Source: Doris montereyensis
Lineage: Eukaryota; Mollusca; Gastropoda; Nudibranchia; Dorididae
NCBI GenBank assembly: GCA_037039925.1
Contig: JAXRKP010000016.1
Coordinates: 325,001-389,000 of the forward strand
Direction of reading: 5' to 3'
DNA length: 64,000 nt
Every line of letters starts with the position of its first letter. Position 1 is the stretch's first letter. This document shows, in pieces, positions 1-11,631 of this stretch. A program made the translations under genes and the position numbers. The notes under the pieces were generated by a model. That model was not told where the DNA came from and made no database searches. It was given only the letters and a program-made list of their open reading frames with translations.

Positions 1-700
1 TTTGAAGTGGACCTGCATTCATTATTCTAGTAGATTGAACCTGAGCTATCGATTTGGATTTTAAAGTGGGCCTTGAATTCATTATTCTAGTAGATGGAGC
101 CCTGAGCTATCGTTGTGGATTTTGAAGTGGGCCTTGCGTTCATTATTCTAGTAGATTGAGCCTTGAGCTATCGTTGTGAATATTGAAGTGGGCCTTGCAT
201 TCACCATTCTAGTAGATTGAGCCTGTAACTATTGTTGTGCACTTTGAAATGGGCCTTGCATTCATTATTCTAGTAGTCATTAAGCTCTGTGCTATCGTTG
301 TGGGTTTTGAGTGGGCCTTGCATTAACTATTTTATTAGATGGAGCCCTGGAGTTATCGTGGATTTTGAGTGGGTCTTGCATTCATTATTCTAAAAGGGAT
401 TGAGCCCTTAGCTATCGTTGTGGACTTTGAAGTGGGCATTGCATTCATTATTCTAGTAGTGATTAAGCTCCTGCTATCGTTGTGGATTTGAGTGGGCCTT
501 GCATTAATTATTTTAGTAGATGGAGCCTGAGCTATCGTTGTGGATTTGATAGGGCCTTGCATTAATTATTTTAGTAGATGGAGCCCCTGAGCTATCGTTG
601 TGGATTTTGGAAGGGCCTTTGCGTTCATTATTCTAGTAGATTGAGCCTTGAGCTATCATTGTGGATTTTGGAGTGGGCCTTGCATTCATTGTTCTATGTA
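1..700. repeat. 60-bp minisatellite, about 12 units
   Basis: A head-to-tail array of roughly 60-base units runs from the left edge. Each unit carries the words GAAGTGGGCCTTGCATTCAT, ATTATTCTAGTAGAT and GAGCTATCGTTGTGG. Units differ by substitutions and 1-3 base indels, so this is an imperfect, ageing array. It probably continues beyond the left edge. Short open frames across it are repeat artefacts. Confidence 0.93.
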
Positions 701-1007
701 GTAAAGGCTGGTTCTGGTTGAGCATTGCGAGTTGAGTTAACGTGAACTTATTATCGTGCTGTAACTAAGATAGGAATCCACAAATGAAATAAAATTCAAA
801 TTACCATTCACTTTCATTGTCATCATTCTGTGTATTATAATCGTTCATCATGTCAATACATCATCGAATATAAAAATGGTTTGCACAATCGTTACTCACA
901 TCACAACGGTTATCGGATTATGTCATAGCACCTCTTAAGTAAAAAATGTAGTCATTTAACAAACTTAATGGATGTCTGCAGAAATATCAATACTACTGTA
1001 ATACATG

Positions 1008-1116
1008 TAATAATAAAAAATAATAATATTAATAAGAATAATAATAGTAATAATAATAATAAAATAATAAAATAATAATAATAACAACAATAACAACAAC
1101 AACAACAACAATAATA

Positions 1117-1191
<75 letters not shown>

Positions 1192-1312
1192 TAATAATAA
1201 TAATAATAATAATAATTAATAATAATAAAATAATAATAATAATAATAAAAAATAATAATAATAATGAAATAATGAAAATAATAATATAATGATAATAATA
1301 ATAATAATAATT
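1008..1312. repeat. (AAT)n microsatellite
   Basis: About 300 bases of nearly uninterrupted AAT/ATA triplets with occasional AAC and single-base breaks. No gene is visible between the minisatellite and this tract; 700-1000 is plain AT-rich sequence. Confidence 0.95.
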
Positions 1313-1576
1313 ATTATTAAGAATAATAATGAAGTTTATTTATGTAGCCGTCTTATACCAAATTATCAAGACGCTGTTACAATCACACATACGATCATAT
1401 CGTACTCACTCAAAACAACATTAAAGAATGTCATAGGTATTACTGATCTTAAAAGCTATAAAACAATTTGCTATACACATTAGTGAAATACTATTTACGG
1501 GAATTAATCATATATAATAATAATAATATAATTTAAAAGATCATACAGCACAATGATTAACTGATTACATGTATTT

Positions 1577-1845
1577 CATAGCACCTCTTACTCTTAAGTA
1601 AAAACAATAAATTGTTAAGTCATTTAACTTAACTAAGTCGATGTCTCCAGAAATGTGAACATATTTGGACATTTCTTTCTTTGATATCGCCATTGGTGTG
1701 CATCCGTTTGTGTCCTAGCACCGTAAGTCAAAAATGTCATGTCATTTAAAGAACTAAGTTGAAATCTGTAGATATGTCGACATAACGTGCAGCTTTCTTT
1801 GTTTGAGGTCGCCATTGGTGTGGGCCTTGTGTGCACCCGTTTCTC
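1577..1845. repeat. Tandem duplication at the 3' end of the CHORD-like gene
   Basis: Two direct copies of a roughly 130-base unit (about 1577-1714 and 1715-1845) share CATTTAA...AACTAAGT, TTTCTTTG and CGCCATTGGTGTG. A third partial copy is at about 926-990. On the minus strand each full unit encodes a relative of HTNGD(L/I)K(Q/E)R, so the last coding segment and its trailing sequence appear to have been copied in tandem. Confidence 0.75.
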
Positions 1846-3003
1846 CATGCAGCTCCGTGGCTGTTGTACGTTTCGATGTGTCAAGATTTTGTACACAGCA
1901 CGACCACAACTTGTCCTTTGTTATGAAACCTGGATGATAGTTGCAAGCTGTTGAGAGATTGGCCTTCGTGTGTAGTGTTTTGTAGTTTTGCAACACTGAG
2001 CTTTGTTCACTATGACAGTTGTAACACTTTATTTGTCTCTTAATGTCGGTGTGTCGGTGAAGAATGTGTATTTCTGAAGATACCAGAGTGCTTCCTGTTG
2101 TATTGGTTTTGTTTTTCCTCTTTCAACGAAAAAAGATTGGCTAAGTGTTCATCCACGATGAACATCTTCCTTTCAAAGTGTACACGTCTCCGCTCAATGA
2201 CGATCATATCCTTTTCCTTTGAACTTCATGTGCTGCAGATCTCAACTCCTTTACAATTAACGACAAATTGTCGTCTTTACACCAGATTTTTACAATCGTT
2301 ATTTTGATATTTTGATTTATTTTCTCATCTGTCTTTTCGTGATCCATCTCGATGACACATGGTTTGTATTTCAGAGACAACTGTATAAATCTGTATCCTA
2401 TAGAGTATCGCCAATACATTCTCGAGGCGAATTTACCCAAAATGGGTAGCACGTGTTGAGTCATACGATCCGCTTGCAGTTTGCGCTTCCGCAAGATGAA
2501 ATCGATAGGCCTAGATGGCAGGTTTTGAACAATAGGACGCTTGTCTTTGGTCCTTTGCAAATGATCTAATCCACACTCTTTGTTTCGCTCCCTTTGAAGA
2601 AGTGTAAACACACCCCTGGATGCCATTTTCAGTATAAGAACAAGTTTCAGAGCGCTTTCATTGACTTGTCTTTTTTCGGCAATGGCTTTAGAGAAGTATG
2701 TCATAGCATCCATGGATGTGGTTGTAACATTCCCACCAGCCTTGACTGACAATTCCCGTGACAATTCCGAGTCACTCTTAGTCTTAGTTTCTTCGTTGTC
2801 TAGCAGACGTATATCAGTCATGTTGGTTCTGCGCTGGGTCTCCCTTCTACACGAACAAATTGCCATCGCCATTAGTGACATAAGCTTACTGGGAATACCG
2901 AGCCAAATTCTCAGTTTTGGCATGGCCATGTTGAAACTGTCTCTTTCGTCATGGTAAAAGCAAGGGATTTTTGCAATGCGTCTGCATATTGAATCATCAA
3001 ACA
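1754..3003 (-). CDS. 3' part of an unrecognised gene with a CHORD-like zinc-ligand end; frame broken twice
   Basis: An open stretch of about 264 codons on the minus strand begins at a good splice acceptor (TTTGTATTTCAG) at 3004-3006 and runs to about 2210. A one-base shift at a run of four A (about 2210-2216) continues the coding as a charged, probably coiled-coil segment ([12 protein letters not shown], then [12 protein letters not shown]) to about 2050. A second shift near 2045-2060 leads to the last part, with C-Y-N-C (2015-2026), then C-N-Y-H-P-G and W-S-C-C (895-945 past 1000), then [11 protein letters not shown], and a stop at 1754. C-x2-HPG followed by WSCC is the core of the CHORD zinc-binding domain (CHORDC1, melusin, plant RAR1). 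The spacing and a missing cysteine in the last GC-x3-H element make this a variant. I do not recognise the upstream helical region. Earlier exons would lie right of 3006; none is identified. Confidence 0.6.
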
Positions 3004-3089
3004 CTGAAATACAAATACAACTATCGTTAGGAATCAAACAAACACATTGTCACACTAATCCAAAGAGAATACATAAATGCTCATTAAAG

Positions 3090-3202
<113 letters not shown>

Positions 3203-3594
3203 CATGTCTGTCATCACATTTTCAAATAATATTTTCTTGTTCAGTGAAATACGATAATACAGGATAGCGAAGAAAGATAAATGCAATTGACATTGTTGCG
3301 CCGTACTTAACTTGTGGATGTCAAGCATCCATCAGGTATTGAGCGATTCTCAACGAAACCTACTCATCGTTGAATTAGTGTTAAATTGCACCAATGTTAC
3401 CCGGGGATATACTTGACCAGCGACGCGATAGTGGATTATCCTGCTGTACCTGCAGCACAAACACGACAGAGCACGTTCGTAATGACTTGTACTTTTACTC
3501 TTTAATCCGATATCCACCTCAAACTCAATGTGTTCTCTGAACACAAGAAGATATTCAGAAAACAAAGGGAAGGATGTCGTTGGGTTTGGGTTTT

Positions 3595-3900
3595 TTTTTT
3601 AATGGATTTACCCACATCCACAACTAAGGTGATCTCTGGGTTTTTGGTAGGGTTTTCAATTTTAGCCGGAATGCCCTGTAAACAGCTAAGGTGTCTTTAT
3701 CCTTCACAGAGTGTATTGACCTGCACACCGGACCTCTTTTTTATCGTCTGTCTCCGATGGGACTAGGTGTCTATCCACCTACACTGGACCAGGAGGAGGA
3801 GGGGGAATGTCCGCCCGTTGGCGGGGTTGAACCCGCTATCTTTTGGTTGAGAGGCGGACATCTTGCCTCTGGACTACCGAGTCCTCTACGTGTATACAGC
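3595..3900 (-). repeat. tRNA-derived SINE, family D
   Basis: In minus orientation the element starts with a tRNA-like head (ACTCGGTAGTCCAGAGGCAA, then GGGTTCAACCCCGCC as B box) and ends with a body whose plus-strand form reads CCCTGTAAACAGC ... TTTTGGTAGGG ... AAATGGATTTACCCACATCC. Related copies are at 22620-22890, 34835-35095 and 57295-57520. Short heads are at 42500-42560 and 42855-42950. Confidence 0.8.
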
Positions 3901-3989
3901 GATAAGAACTGAGGAACGCTACAAAGTCTAGCATACTGAATGTAGACGATTAAAACATAAAGGACACGGAGTGATAATATTTGGACTGC

Positions 3990-4560
3990 AACCGTAAATC
4001 TATCAATGCTGTCATTTACTGATGATTTAGCTCTATTTGGAAAATCAGAGACCTTCAATATAATATCAACACATTTAATAATGAATTAAATAAATGAGGA
4101 ATAAAAGTAAATACTAAGAAAACAAAATCTATGCTAGTAACCAGGGAAGCGAAAATACAAAACCTTAAACTAGGCAGACTGAAATTAAAACAAGCTACAA
4201 TTACCTAGGAGTAATGATTAACTCAGAGGGAAAACTAAGAGAAGATATCAGCCAGAGTATCCAGAAGGCAATGCTAATATATAACCAACTAGGAAAGTCA
4301 TTTATAGGTAAGCAAGAATCAAACATAGATCATGTTCAAAGGGGAAGAAGATCATTATGATATAATGATAACAGAACGTATCAAAGAGATAATACTGTCA
4401 TAAGTTGAAAAAACAAAGAAAGTGCCAGTACAGAATAGCTATTATATTGTAAGAGAAAGCACCCAGTTAAGCTTAATCCAGACACCGAGAAGTTAAATGG
4501 GAATGAGAAAAAGAAAGAAAAAAAAGAGAACAACTTGGAAAAGGAAAGCCATACAGATAA
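3990..4560 (+). mobile_element. LINE family K fragment: reverse transcriptase 3' end
   Basis: The plus strand contains SMLSFTDDLALFGKSE, matching the catalytic FADDL box of the 36.4-39.7 kb copy, followed by the same KKTKSMLVTREAK and YLGVMINSEGKLREDISQ stretch. Frames are broken by several stops and shifts. It is 5'-truncated and the sequence after about 4340 matches poorly. Confidence 0.75.
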
Positions 4561-4759
4561 CCACAGGTTAGGGTAACCAATGTTTCAGGCGGTGCCACGA
4601 TAGAATACTGTTCCAATATCGTACTTTTAGACAACTGATATAAATCATTATAGAAATAGCATTATAGTGTTTGTACTTACGTTACTCTTTGAAGACAAGT
4701 AAATATGCTTGCCGAGTCCGCAAACTTAAGAACACAAAGAGGGAGGGAGTGTGATGGAT

Positions 4760-4915
<156 letters not shown>

Positions 4916-5346
4916 ACAACACGCATTAGTGTGTATCAACCAGCATGCCGGCCTGAACCTAGCTTCCATCCCTCGGTGGCTTGAATCGGGATAACAATAG
5001 GCCTAGGACTTGTCGGCCAGCGGGAGCCCGGCTCCAAAATTTTAGTTTATTGTTCATTGAAGAAGGTACCGCTGGTGTGTGTGTGTGTGTGTGTGTGTTT
5101 GTTAAGGCAGGTCAATTTGATGGGTGTATTGCTAAGAAATTAGGACCGAAATTTAAATAATACCTTCTTAGTGTAACGCAATATTTCATAGGTGGTTTCA
5201 GGCACCAATTATCCAAGCAGAACACGCCCTTGCAGATATAATAACAGTAAGAACGATCACGATACACACAAATCATAATAATAGCCGTATGACGTAATGA
5301 TATATAAAATAGATGCATACATGAAAATAAAAACAATTGAACATGC

Positions 5347-5348
<2 letters not shown>

Positions 5349-5411
<63 letters not shown>
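5349..5411. repeat. (TA)n microsatellite
   Basis: Pure alternating TA of about 62 bases. A short GT run lies at 5078-5098. No gene is visible on either strand from 4930 to 6600. Confidence 0.95.
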
Positions 5412-5412
<1 letters not shown>

Positions 5413-6616
5413 AGATTTATGGAATAAATATTAACTAGCCTTTCAAAACACAGCGCCAGAGAACAAGTGCCCAATCAGTGATCCATAAATAAATGAATTT
5501 GAGCCAACAGATGATTGTATCCCATGTAGATTTTTCTGCTCAGCAAAGCACTATATACTAGTCAAGCAAAATCAAAATAGCACATGGTTAACCATAATCA
5601 GCACTGCTGGCCTTGATCTTAAAAACCTAACAAGGCCTCCTAACTTGAGCATAATACTGTACAATCGAAGCTCGCCTCGTGTACAATGTATTATTGTCGC
5701 TATTTTTAGAAACTGATATATTACAGTCGTGGAACGCCCCCAAATGCACACAAATGCTACTCAAATTCTAGATCTTTCTCTTTTCGAACAACTCAGAATA
5801 AAAGTACGTGTGTATTTCATCATTCTTTTTACCTCAATAGCGTTTTACTCTTAGTCTTAGACATGTTCGTTTTACTTTGTTTATAATACAAAAAAGGACT
5901 TTTGACTGTTCGAAATCGACATTCTTAGCTGATCAAAAACGCTATCTCAATCTACTAATCATAATCTAGATCTAGTACTGTGGAACTAAATAACATTTGC
6001 TCTCTGTCGCTGTATATTTGTGTTTGTCGGTCTGTCTTTCTCCATGGCATTGCCATGACAGAATTTTAAATTTCAAGACAGCTTGGTTATTGCATTAGAA
6101 CTTTTGTCTGTAAGTGTAGGCCGAAATGTATTAGACCAAACAAAGTGTCGTGTTGTGCTTGTGACTCTGACCTCTGACATCTCTATAAATATGTAAAAAA
6201 ATAATAAAGCAAGGGAAGTTATTCTCGTCCATTCAAAACAAAGACAGCTGCTGACTGCTAGGGCCTACTCTAACTGTAGGCACAGAGAGCTAGAATCCAG
6301 GGATCTAGATCTAGATCTATCTGTTCTTGTAGTGGATTAAAAATAACATCTTATAATTTTGTATAGATTCTACTTCGTACACCACAGTAACCAGGATAGC
6401 TGAATTGCATTAGGCATTAGGTAAATCATACAGGTGTTCCCATAAGTTTAAGAAGACGAATTTAACTGATTGAATTGGCTTCTCAGCCTATTGGGAAATA
6501 GTTTTAGCTCCAGATATTTAGATCTAGACTCTAGATATAGATTTATTCTAGATTTCAGTACTAATTTATCTTATTCCCAACCGTTAATGTTAACCCATAA
6601 ATGGTTGGCCATAGTC

Positions 6617-7132
6617 TTGGGCATATCGTATTAAAATATCGATATGTCCTGAAATATCGTATCATATCGAAATTGAAACCGAAATATCCTGCCAAGGGGT
6701 CCTTGGGGAACTCGCAGCTTTCACACGCTTTGATGATGAAACCGAAATATCGATATTTCAATATTCTTCGTCACAAAGCAAAATTATGAAAAATGAAAAA
6801 TAAAAAGTTCTGGAAATGTTGGTTACTGGTAAAAGTCACATGTCATCATCAGTCAAGCGAGACACGCCATTCTTTACAGATCTAACAGGGATCAAATTTG
6901 CTTGAGCCTAACATACCGTAAATATTAAGCGTTTCCTTCTTCCCACCAGTAGTAGTTTGTTTATGTTAGTACGAGAGTTTGTGTGTAATAGCTACCCCAT
7001 AAGCGCAGACACTTGGCCGCGAAAAGTAACACGTGTGGTGTGTTATAAAGTCAAAGGAGTGAGTGTGGTGTTTGGTCAACGGTACTTATGTGGGCGTGTG
7101 TGTTTCCTCTTTCTCTCTCTGTGTCTCTCTCA

Positions 7133-7195
<63 letters not shown>

Positions 7196-7510
7196 ACACA
7201 CACACTCTTTCATGCTCTCGCTATCTCTCACTATTCTCTCCTCCTCTCTCTCTCACTCTCTCTCTCTCTCTCTCTGCCTATTTTTCCTGCCCCCAGCCTC
7301 CTCTCTCATCTCTATCTCTGTCTGCCTATCTCTCTCAAAATGTTCAAAACCCCAGCAAATGAAAAAAACCTGTGCTTTGGGCACAATGTTGAAATCAATT
7401 ATCGATTTTCGATATATCAATATCATTTTGCCAATATCGAAAAAATATCAATATTTCAATATTTTTCGTGAAAAATATTGTATTGTATCGAAATCAAAAT
7501 TTCTGATATT
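6617..7510. repeat. Pair of ATATCGATA-rich repeats around a CT microsatellite
   Basis: 6617-6775 and 7385-7505 share AATATCGATATTTC, ATATTTCAATATT and TTCGT words and are rich in short palindromes around ATATCGATAT. The segment between them is the CT microsatellite. They could be the ends of one degraded MITE or two separate copies; clear terminal inverted repeats were not found. Confidence 0.4.
7100..7336. repeat. (CT)n microsatellite
   Basis: A CT-rich tract, pure from about 7137 to 7192 and degenerate on both sides. Ser/Leu frames are artefacts. Confidence 0.95.
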
Positions 7511-9192
7511 GCCCCAATAGGAATATATATAATATGGCTTTTCAAGCTTTTCATCTCTTCTGAGAGAAATCGAATGTATACTTATGACTATGAGGTACTC
7601 AATGTAATTCATAGCTCATCATTAAGTGAGCAAAAGTAGATCTAGCTCTAGATACAAGTACGGTAATCTGTAGTGTACCAGTAAATTGTTTTATTAATAT
7701 GAAATACACGTTTATATAGGTACTAAAATTAAGTATACTATTTTTCACTATAGGTCAGATCTAGATCCAAAACAAGCAAAACAACTGTTCCCGTTGAGGC
7801 GGTGATGTACGGACGGAAATTACAATAAAATTTATTCCTGTAACTTTCTTATAACTGGAAGAAAGTCAAATAAGAGAGAAAGGGAAGAGGTAAAAGGACC
7901 ATTCCTGAATGTGATTGACAACGTAGATCTGGAACACATTACACACAATACAAAAAAGGGCCAAAAGGGTAAAAGACAGATAGACTAACTAATTTATCTT
8001 GTGAGAGAAAGACCGAAGCACCATCTTTTTTCTTCTTTTGTTTAATAAGATTTCTTACTCTACTGTCACGCTGGCCAAGAATTTGCCTAACTTATTAATA
8101 TTATGTTTGCCTTCGTTGAGCCAAGGCCGTTAGAAGATTTAAGTTACTGAGCCACCCTGGAAAACTGCTTGCTCAGCTCATGTTCGTATCAGCCTAACTT
8201 TAAATTCGGTATTGACGATACTTGATGAAGAACTTTTATTACTCAAGGGCTTTCAGGACGCATTGAAATGCATTTGAGGCTTGTGGAATTTCAGCCTCAA
8301 TACCAACATTTTAAATCTTGGTATCGATGATAATCTTTCTCTCTACTACAATACAAATTAGAATGATACCATAAAGATTTCAATGTAGGAGAAAAAGCTT
8401 TACGCACACAACTTACAAGCCTTTCTTTTTATTTCATTAGCTAGATCTAATGGTTTAGTAGTGCTTTGAGCAGTCTCTACTGATTGGCTATATTTGCATA
8501 CAAACTTAGCTTATTCTTTCAAATGAAAGTTGGATGAAAATTATAATATTAATTTTGAAAAATGACTTATTTGGCTTGTAATCAAATCTTTTTTAAAGTT
8601 GTAGTTGTAGCTAAGCTTCATATTTTGGATTTCATAAATTACAAAATTGTGTTTTTTTCAAAACTAGCTTTTTTTTGCAAACATTTCACTAGTAGTAAAA
8701 AGTTTACCATTAGATTTGAATCAAATTTTGGCTTTAGCTTCTTCACATGATTCCCTTATTAGACTAGTATTTGAGGCTTTTTTTTGTAAGGTTAGATAGT
8801 TTTGATTTTATTGAAGATTTAGTATAACAATTTGGTCTTTTTTTTTTTTCTCAATAAATCTTTTCCCAATAATTAAACCAGATATGTAAAAATCGATCAA
8901 ATACAACCTTCATATGTCCTACTTCCTATATCTCAAATTTGGTTGACTGTGGATGATTGTTTTAGTGATAGTGATATGAAAAAGTATGTAAAATCCATTA
9001 TGGCCACCATTACCATGGCAACCAAAATATTGAGCAACATGACACCCTTCAGATGTATGAAATATTAAGATTATACATAAAATATGAATGATTTTGGGTC
9101 TGAGGTAGCTTTGTAACATTTTTTTTTTTTCTTGAAATGTCATAATATATTCAGAGATATTCCATTTTTACATTTCAAATTTGCTTTTCAAG

Positions 9193-9400
9193 AAAAACGC
9201 ACTCATGCACGGATGGAAGAATAACAATGACCCATGGGTACCACTACCTCAAACAAACGGAGACTCTTCTTCGGATGAACCATGTGGACCCCTAAATGAC
9301 AATGATGTATCTGTATCGTCAAATAGAATCCTCCAAAGTCAAGTACCCCCAAATCCCCTCCACCAGTTGATAGACTCACAACGATATCTTGAAACATTAG
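9193..9400 (+). CDS. CCDC32: CCDC32-like protein, N-terminal exon
   Basis: Exon bounded by an acceptor (TTTGCTTTTCAAG) and a consensus donor (G|GTAAGT at 9401). The first ATG in frame is at 9205. The 65 residues from it are acidic and low in hydrophobics, with DPWVPLP near the start and LIDSQRYLETL at the end. From memory of the family, human CCDC32 has a W-containing start, an acidic middle and a similar DSEVYLASLEKKL segment. CCDC32 is a small cytosolic protein linked to assembly of the AP2 clathrin adaptor and to endocytosis. The exon ends in phase 1, which does not join in frame to the exon at 14997, so a small exon may be missing or a base may be wrong. The family call rests mainly on both exons agreeing. 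Confidence 0.55.
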
Positions 9401-9539
9401 GTAAGTTTCATATTTTATTATTGACATAGCTTCCAACCAGTGTGTAAAAAAACACATTTAATACGTTTTTATGACTTTGAGTTCGTAAGTCTGTTTTTAC
9501 CTTGAAAAGTACATAAATTAAGACTACTTGTATTTTTTT

Positions 9540-9775
9540 TAAGAGAATCCCTACAGAGACTCACAGAGATTGGGATGAAAATCTGGAGACGCCATTCTAA
9601 GTTGGCAAAACTACTGACACACTTTGCCGGAAATTCAGCGATCGGCAGACTTTTTTGTTATTTGCCATAAAATTATCAATGTTATCTGGAATGTTACGGG
9701 CTGTTATGGAAATTAGCTTGCACAGTCAGAGTCTGTTCTTGGATTTGAAAAGGTTGGCAGCTATGTATTGATAAT
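9540..9775 (-). mobile_element. MITE family 1, partial copy
   Basis: This segment, in reverse orientation, resembles 44425-44760 and 61695-62075: it ends with AAAAGGTTGGCAGCTATG, the reverse of the AGCTGCCAACCTTTTC terminus, and contains the shared CAGTCAGAGT and CTGAGAGATTGGGATGAAA-like words. It lies in the CCDC32-like intron. Confidence 0.5.
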
Positions 9776-9884
9776 TTTACAGTCTGCTATCTTAAAGAAG
9801 TAATGATGGCGAAGAAATGAAAAAAGCTATTCATTTTATTTAATTCATATCATGTTTTCCTTGATGAGTGCACTAACTGCAGTG

Positions 9885-11000
9885 AGATAATGCTACTGTC
9901 AGTTCCTGGAAAAATTTCAACAGAGTTATCCTTATAGCCACATTGTACATCATTGTTGAGCAATCTTTAGAGTGGAATTTACCCCTAAACATCAATTTCA
10001 TCGACTTTGGGAAAGTATTTGACAGCCTCCAAGGGATTCTCTTTGGAAACTCCTGTGACAATATGGAGTGCCCTTAAAACTTACAAGAATAATACAGAAA
10101 TCATATGAAGATATTACTGCGAAAGAAGTACATGCTGGAAAAGTCTCTGAATCTTTCAGCATCAAGATGGAGTTCGCTAAGGCTGTCTTCTTTCTCCCTT
10201 TCTGTTTCTTTTAGCCATCGACTTCCTAATGAAAATGCAACAGACGGGAGCAGAAATAGCATTCAATAGACTATGAGAAAACTTGTTAACAACCTAGACT
10301 TGTTGATGATATTGCTTTGCTTTCACACATGCACAAGCAAATACAGAAGAAACGGATGCCATTGAGACCATCACATCATCTGTGGGACTCAGACTCAACT
10401 ACAAGAAAACAAAGACTCTTGGCAACTGCAAAACCTGCAATACTCTGCCAATAACCTTAACAGGAGAACCTCTGAAAATATGGACAAACTTTGCTACCTG
10501 GTTAGCATGATTGGTGGCAAGGGAGATGTGGAAGAAGATGTCAAAACCAGGATACAGAATGCATAACAACCTTTTTAAGCCTTAACAAGGTATGGTCCAG
10601 CAAAAGTTTACTAGAAAAATGAAACTAAGTATATTCAACTCGAATGTCAAGTCAGTGCTAACATATTGCTCAGAAACATGGAGAACCACAAAATCTACCC
10701 TACAAAAATACAATCATTCATAAATAGATGTCTGAGGAGCATTGTCAAAATATTTTGGCCTGAAGTTATCTCAAACATTAATCTATGGGAAAGAACTGGA
10801 CAAGTATCAACACACTTAGAAAGGACCCCAACACAATAAGAAGACAGAGCCTTACATGGAACCCACAGGGTAAAAGATCGAGGGGTCAGCCAAGGGCTAC
10901 ATGGAGAAGAGAACTGGAGGAGAGATGAAGAAGACGGGCAAACATGGAAATCTATGGAGAGGCTGGCCCAGGAAAAGGCAGAAAAAAAGAAGATGTTTTC
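9885..11000 (+). mobile_element. RTE-like LINE fragment 1: reverse transcriptase to C-terminus
   Basis: The plus strand in broken frames shows INFIDFGKVFDSL (about 9990-10030), KVSESFSIK, then the catalytic VDDIALLSH box at 10302-10325, the GLRLNYKKTKTLG stretch and the tail INRCLRSIVKIFWPE and INLWERTGQ. This order is the second half of the reverse transcriptase and C-terminal region of RTE-like non-LTR retrotransposons, often mis-annotated as craniofacial development protein 2-like. It is 5'-truncated, has many frame breaks and sits in the CCDC32-like intron in the same orientation. Confidence 0.85.
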
Positions 11001-11324
11001 CTTTGCTTTTGTTTTTTTAAAATATTTCTTTTGTTCTAGATCTCATATGATGATCGACTAAATAAGGAAAAGTGGTTAATGGTAACAATAGCCATTGTGA
11101 AACATTAGTTGAAGCAGTTGCTTGTACTCAAAGGTTTGGTTGTTCTTACTGAGATTGTTACTCGGCTTTTATGTAGATTCTACCTAGCACAAGATAGAGA
11201 CACATGGAAACTAGTGACAAACTATACAGAGATATGATTAAGATCACCATATTAGCAAACACAGTTTAGGGCAAGCATCCCTTAGGAATGCGATGGCTTT
11301 ATTTTATCATATATTGCACGCTTA

Positions 11325-11631
11325 GGTAATTTTACGGTTTAGTGGCATAAAAGAAAGTGGGTCAAATTTGTAGTCAATGTCGATATCGGCTTAGATCTAC
11401 ATTTAGAGGTGAGAATGAAGAAATCTATCCACAATCCCATAACCCTTATCCTAAAAGCCCTTCCCCACCCCCACCCTACCCGCCCCACAATGGTGTGGGG
11501 GTAGGGGTTCAGGAAAAGGGATTATATATAGATTTCTTCATTCTCACCTCTAAATGTAGATCTAAGCTGATATCGACATCGGGTACAACTTTGACCCACT
11601 TTCTTTTATGCCGCTAAACCGTAAAATTACC
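11325..11631. repeat. Long foldback (hairpin) element, about 104-bp arms
   Basis: The left arm (11325-11428) and right arm (11528-11631) are near-perfect reverse complements, starting GGTAATTTTACGGTTTAG and ending CTAAACCGTAAAATTACC, around a C-rich/G-rich loop of about 100 bases that itself pairs partly (CCCCACCCCC against GTGGGGGTAGGGG). No reading frame is present. It looks like a foldback MITE; no clear target duplication is visible. Confidence 0.85.

Larger units (their letters stand above)
5412..9180. other. Intergenic stretch without a supported gene
   Basis: I see no coding signal on either strand here: longest frames are short, compositionally biased or microsatellite-derived. It holds ATATCGATA-rich direct repeats, a CT microsatellite and many AGATCTAGATC words. 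It precedes the first CCDC32-like exon, so it may contain that gene's promoter and 5' untranslated exon. Confidence 0.5.

Noticed and set aside
1..700. CRISPR-like array
   Set aside because: Units are contiguous and similar along their whole length, with no unique spacers; the same applies to 47410-47805 and 63478-63845.
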